NCBI GenBank assembly: GCA_050015095.1
Contig: JBEKCC010000006.1
Location: 1-64,000, forward strand
Reading direction: 5' to 3'
DNA length: 64,000 bases
DNA from: MVRE01 sp015660965
GTDB lineage: Archaea; Halobacteriota; Methanomicrobia; Methanomicrobiales; Methanospirillaceae
A program made the translations under genes and the position numbers. Below are positions 60,689 through 64,000 of the stretch, in pieces. Positions within the stretch are counted from its first letter, which is position 1. Each line of letters starts with the position of its first letter. The notes under the pieces were generated by a model, which saw only the letters and a program-made list of their open reading frames with translations, made no database searches and was not told the DNA's origin.

Positions 60689-61408
60689 TCAGAATTTGAA
60701 AGAGTTTCCATCCTTTGCAATATGAGGGAGATCCCATGAAAGTAGATGGCTTGTATGAATGCACTGAAATTCTTTCGGGTTAAGGGACTGAGCAAGCGTG
60801 CAGGCATCTAAGTAGTTCATGTGCTTATGAATTCGAATATCCGAAGGCACAAGTGCATCAACAAGTAAGAGGTCAAGGTCTTTGAGTAGCTCGAGGCTCT
60901 TATTTGGGATATCGCTATTTGTATCTGATGTAAATCCAATTCTTGCACCATTGCATTCTATGAGTAACCCGCAGGTGTACGCTGGTGGGTGTTTGACTAG
61001 AAATGGGGTTATTGAACACCCAAAAAGATCAAATGGTTCATACGGTTTTACGATATTTTGTTCAAAAGTGAGAAACCTGAAAATCTCAACGCAGTATTTC
61101 AGTACTGGCAGTGCTGCATAGACTGGTGGAACATCCTGCACACGGTAAAACTCGCCGAAACCGATGAAATGATCGTAGTGTCCGTGTGTCCAGAAGACGG
61201 CATCGATTTTTGGTGAATCGTATTTGAGAAGTTGTTGACGTAGATCGGGTGAGGTGTCGATTAACAAATTTTTACCTTCATTTTCAAGAAGTAAAGAAGT
61301 CCGCAGCCGCATTTCGCCAGTCGTTCTGGCACGTGTGCACTGCGGGCAAGAACAACCAATTTTTGGTGTACCAATTGCATCTCCGGTGCCAAGCAGTGTG
61401 AGTCTCAT
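60689..61408 (-). CDS. Metallo-beta-lactamase fold hydrolase, PhnP-like
   Basis: 239 residues. The di-metal motif THGHYDH is at 74-80, with further ligands expected in TSDTNSD and near the C-terminal HTSH. The N-terminal LLGTGDAIGTPKIGCSCPQC has the small-cysteine insertion typical of PhnP-like phosphodiesterases, which act on cyclic phosphates such as 1,2-cyclic phosphoribosyl compounds. Substrate unknown. It follows the AAA ATPase by one base. Confidence 0.87.
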   Translation of the reverse strand: MRLTLLGTGDAIGTPKIGCSCPQCTRARTTGEMRLRTSLLLENEGKNLLIDTSPDLRQQLLKYDSPKIDAVFWTHGHYDHFIGFGEFYRVQDVPPVYAALPVLKYCVEIFRFLTFEQNIVKPYEPFDLFGCSITPFLVKHPPAYTCGLLIECNGARIGFTSDTNSDIPNKSLELLKDLDLLLVDALVPSDIRIHKHMNYLDACTLAQSLNPKEFQCIHTSHLLSWDLPHIAKDGNSFKF

Positions 61409-61409
61409 T

Positions 61410-62684
61410 CTATATCCATGTCAAGCGCCGGATTGCATCCCGGTTTTTCACCATGATGATGCCTTTCTCAATATCACTTCGTTCGATTTTTTGTCGGTTG
61501 TCGATTAAGGCTGAAAGCATTGCTTCCTTTATCGTTAGCTTTAGATCTGCGCCGGAGAATCTCTCTGTATCTTTGGCAAGTTCATCATAATCGCAGACGC
61601 AGTCTATGGATGACGTTACTTTTTTAAGAATTTCTTTGCGCATTCGCTCATCTGGCAGGGAGAATTCAACGACTTCATCAAATCTCCGCCAAGCTGCCTC
61701 ATCAAGTAATTGTGGATGGTTGGTTGCACTTATTAGAACCACGCCATTTTTTACGAGACTGATCCGATCTATATTTTTCAACAGCGAGTTGACCGCACGT
61801 TTCATCGCCCCATGATCATCAGTGACTCGGCTCTTTGCCACAAAGTCAAACTCATCGATAAATAGTATTGAAGGAGCGAGCTTTTTTGATAATTCAAAGA
61901 TTCTATCAATATTTTTTGATGTCTCACCAAGATATTGGGAAGTGATCATAGATAACCTAACTTCGAGAATTGGCATATGAAGAGTCCGAGACATCGCAAG
62001 TGCAAGCGATGTTTTTCCAGTGCCAGGAGGTCCAACAAAAAGGAGTCTTCCTACTTCATAAATCCGGTGCCGTTGTAAAAAATCTCTGTACTTTAGTGCA
62101 TGATGTATTTTATTTATGATCCGATTTTGAGAAGGTGTGCAAACAAGATCATCCATCTTTTGCTCAACTTCGTCAGGAGCATTTAGAATAACAAGATCCA
62201 GTGCACCACGGATTTTTTCGTCATCGGCAAGAATTTTTGAGATTTTTGTATCAAGGTATGCTTTTGTGTCTTCGAATGGAGGATTTGCATCACGAACAGT
62301 ACTATATGAGACCCCAACTGAATCAATATGTTCAAAATAGAATGCAAGAGCGGGATTTCTCTCAATGTGTGTTTTACCTCCCTGTTTCAGGAACCACTGT
62401 GCAGCAGGTTCCAAAGTGCTTAATCGGATGCGCTGTCCAAATTCTTCGTAAGTTACAAAAGGATTGTTTTTTAGTTTAAGATGGGCATCGGGAATTCCCA
62501 GGACGCGTTTCATCATCCCTTCACTAACATATACCGGACGTTTTATTCCAGATGAACCGCTCGAAGTGAATATTTCTCGGCAAATTGGCGTCAGATCATT
62601 GGTATCAAGCTGTGGGTTCTGATTAAAAATTTCCGCGGTAAGAATGACTTCCATTAAGTTTAGAGTGTCAGCGTCACTAGTCAT
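61410..62684 (-). CDS. AAA family ATPase, proteasome-regulatory/CDC48-like
   Basis: 424 residues. The first ~200 residues form a unique N-domain with no match that I recognise. The AAA module follows, with Walker A GPPGTGKTS at 218-226, Walker B ILFIDEFD near 270, sensor 1 VLISATNHP, the arginine-finger region EAAWRRFDEVVEF and a C-terminal four-helix part. It resembles the AAA domain of PAN and CDC48 but lacks the coiled coil of PAN. Partner and substrate unknown. It is between methionine aminopeptidase and the MBL gene on the same strand. Confidence 0.88.
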   Translation of the reverse strand: MTSDADTLNLMEVILTAEIFNQNPQLDTNDLTPICREIFTSSGSSGIKRPVYVSEGMMKRVLGIPDAHLKLKNNPFVTYEEFGQRIRLSTLEPAAQWFLKQGGKTHIERNPALAFYFEHIDSVGVSYSTVRDANPPFEDTKAYLDTKISKILADDEKIRGALDLVILNAPDEVEQKMDDLVCTPSQNRIINKIHHALKYRDFLQRHRIYEVGRLLFVGPPGTGKTSLALAMSRTLHMPILEVRLSMITSQYLGETSKNIDRIFELSKKLAPSILFIDEFDFVAKSRVTDDHGAMKRAVNSLLKNIDRISLVKNGVVLISATNHPQLLDEAAWRRFDEVVEFSLPDERMRKEILKKVTSSIDCVCDYDELAKDTERFSGADLKLTIKEAMLSALIDNRQKIERSDIEKGIIMVKNRDAIRRLTWI

Positions 62685-62728
62685 GGTTGTAACTTATAGT
62701 ATTGTCTCTAAAAACGAATAAGGTTATC

Positions 62729-63604
62729 TTATCTTGTAGTGACTATGCACCCTTCATTGGTAACAATAAGGGTATGCTCGTGCTGGGATACTAGTGAACC
62801 AGCAATATCTGAAAGAACTGGATAGACATGGAGATGCTGCGAACGTACAAGTCCAGAAAGTGTTATTTCGGATTTTCTCTCAGGAAGCCAGCGTCGTGCA
62901 AACGGAAGTCCTTTTCTCTCTCTAATATGATCGATAATTGCACGTGCTGACGGTATACGAACTGGCTTTGTTGATATTTGCTGGTAGATCTCCCTCCGGG
63001 TTTTGTCACTCACACGGCCACTACCTGTGCTAGCGAAGGGCTCGATTGCAAAGACCATGCCCTCTTCAAGAACAACACCTCCGTTTATTCCGACGTTTGG
63101 AATTGTAGGTGGGCAGTGAATAATATAACGTCCAAGGCCATGTCCTGTAAGGTTCGAAATTGGGCGGTAACCTCGACTCTCTATCTCCATTTGGATTACA
63201 GATCCTAACTCTCCAACTGTAACCCTAGGCCGAACTTTTTTAATCGCATTTTCGAGAGCTTGGTTTGATGCTTCAACAAGGAGTGAATTTGTACCAAGAT
63301 CTACTGTTGTCGCGGTATCGGCAATATAACCGTCAATATGCACTCCGAGATCAACTTTAGCCAAGTCGCCTTTTTGGAACAGACGCTCATCTCTTAGAGA
63401 AGCGGTGTCATGAGCTGCATCTTCGTTTAATGAAAGATTGAGTGGAAATGCAAGTCCTGCTCCTTCCTCGATAACCATTGCCTCAATCATTTCCACAATT
63501 TCAAGGTAAGAAGCTCCAACACGTATTCTCTGAGCCCCTTCTGTAATCACCTTTTTAGCGATTATACCTGCTTCGCGATAATGATCAAGTGTGGTATCAT
63601 CCAT
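62729..63604 (-). CDS. map: Methionine aminopeptidase, type II
   Basis: 291 residues. Removes the initiator methionine. The metal ligands of the pita-bread fold lie in DLGVHIDGYIADTATTVD, NLTGHGLGRYIIHCPPTIPN and FAIEPFAS. The type II insertion near 170-250 is present, and the C-terminus carries the final Glu ligand region SQHEHTLIV. The start overlaps the stop of the following M24 peptidase by one base (TAATG), so the two are coupled. Confidence 0.96.
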   Translation of the reverse strand: MDDTTLDHYREAGIIAKKVITEGAQRIRVGASYLEIVEMIEAMVIEEGAGLAFPLNLSLNEDAAHDTASLRDERLFQKGDLAKVDLGVHIDGYIADTATTVDLGTNSLLVEASNQALENAIKKVRPRVTVGELGSVIQMEIESRGYRPISNLTGHGLGRYIIHCPPTIPNVGINGGVVLEEGMVFAIEPFASTGSGRVSDKTRREIYQQISTKPVRIPSARAIIDHIRERKGLPFARRWLPERKSEITLSGLVRSQHLHVYPVLSDIAGSLVSQHEHTLIVTNEGCIVTTR

Positions 63605-64000
63605 TAGATTACTAACTCCTCAGGAAATTTAGTGAACCGTTTGAAACCCTTTGATGTCACCGCTCCAATATCCTCAAGTCTAACACCACCAATTCCCGGA
63701 TAATATAAACCGGGTTCTAGGGTGATTACATTCCCTTTAACTAACTTCTTTCCGGAAGGACCAACCGATGGTGCTTCATGTACTTCAAGCCCAATACCAT
63801 GCCCTAAATTGTGCATGAACCCTTTAGCGCCTGATTCATATCCAAGATCCTTAAAAAAATCCACTACCTCTTGGTGAATTTCTGATCCTGATATACCTGG
63901 ACAAACTTGGGCCATTCCCAATCTTTGAGCTTCTCGAACAGCGCCATACATTTCAAGAATTTTGGATTCGGTTTCCCCCTTTGAAACAGTTCGTGTCATA
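63604..64000 (-). CDS. M24 family Xaa-Pro peptidase, C-terminal part (5' end outside window)
   Basis: At least 131 residues, running off the window edge. HNLGHGIGLEVHEAPSVGP and VITLEPGLYYPGIGGVRLED carry the metal-ligand His and Glu of the M24 metallopeptidase fold, and the end FTKFPEELVI is typical of the proline dipeptidase/PepQ group. The N-terminal creatinase-type domain lies beyond base 64000. It precedes and overlaps map, so two M24 enzymes are made together. Confidence 0.9.
   Translation of the reverse strand, partial: MTRTVSKGETESKILEMYGAVREAQRLGMAQVCPGISGSEIHQEVVDFFKDLGYESGAKGFMHNLGHGIGLEVHEAPSVGPSGKKLVKGNVITLEPGLYYPGIGGVRLEDIGAVTSKGFKRFTKFPEELVI

Noticed and set aside
1..64000. 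CRISPR array, rRNA operon or intact insertion sequence
   Set aside because: No regularly spaced repeats, no rRNA-like sequence and no complete transposase with terminal inverted repeats were found on reading both strands.

Overview
The window comes from a methanogenic archaeon, most probably of the order Methanomicrobiales. The evidence is a complete frhADGB operon for the F420-reducing hydrogenase, the methanopterin enzyme MptA, O-phosphoseryl-tRNA synthetase (SepRS), an archaeal Kae1-Bud32 fusion, archaeal ribosomal proteins, RNA polymerase subunits and initiation factors, a DUF2098/NikR pair, and AglB-type N-glycosylation genes. Base composition is moderate and AT-leaning. A Methanospirillum-like genome would fit, but the genus cannot be fixed from the sequence alone.

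Layout. 0-1.5 kb: two nearly identical tandem type IV pilin-like genes (the first cut by the window edge), a decayed integrase region with a strong hairpin, and a tRNA-Val/tRNA-Gly pair. 1.6-3.4 kb: HtpX protease and a Bles03-domain protein. 3.5-9.4 kb (minus): a compact information-processing operon, aIF2-gamma, PIN protein, Rpo7, RpoE'', dephospho-CoA kinase, S24e, S27ae, Kae1-Bud32, RdgB and the small L40e. 9.6-11.3 kb: NikR with a probable operator, DUF2098, and an HDAC-fold deacetylase. 11.4-21.3 kb (minus): a UDP-GlcNAc and N-glycan operon (glmM, two GlmU-like paralogues, glmS, an acyltransferase, a glycosyltransferase, aglB). 21.3-25.0 kb (minus): SufC, SufBD, Pcm, a cyclase-family protein and an unidentified cysteine-rich protein. 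25-28 kb: an orphan DNA methyltransferase, a transglutaminase-like lipoprotein and a HAD phosphatase. 28-31.5 kb: an MrfB-like exonuclease and MrfA-like helicase pair, a candidate DNA repair operon. 31.5-38.8 kb (minus): an XRE regulator with paired operators, SepRS, Taw1, ArgS, aRF1, a lipoprotein hydrolase and a Nudix enzyme. 38.8-40.5 kb (minus): queD-queE-queC for 7-deazaguanine (archaeosine). 40.6-44.5 kb (plus): S12, S7, EF-2 and a small GTPase. 44.6-46.5 kb: secreted cyclophilin, TPR protein and a small membrane protein. 46.6-49.4 kb (plus): an NRAMP-like transporter, a one-helix membrane protein and a PRC/MgtE_N/CBS protein, probably a two-part Mg2+ transport system. 49.7-54.5 kb: thioredoxin-like protein, DUF2124 and frhADGB. 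54.8-64 kb: MptA, IlvC, flavodoxin, PurL, aIF2-beta with a TRAM domain, RNA polymerase subunit L, an MBL hydrolase, an AAA ATPase, methionine aminopeptidase and a truncated M24 peptidase.

Most of the window is conserved housekeeping DNA. The regions that reward a second look are the NRAMP/MgtE_N module with its unexplained small partner and its abrupt compositional change, the MrfAB-like pair, the cysteine-rich protein in the suf gene row, the paired operator-like repeats near the XRE gene, nikR and frhA, and the duplicated pilin. No CRISPR array, no intact insertion sequence and no rRNA gene were seen.
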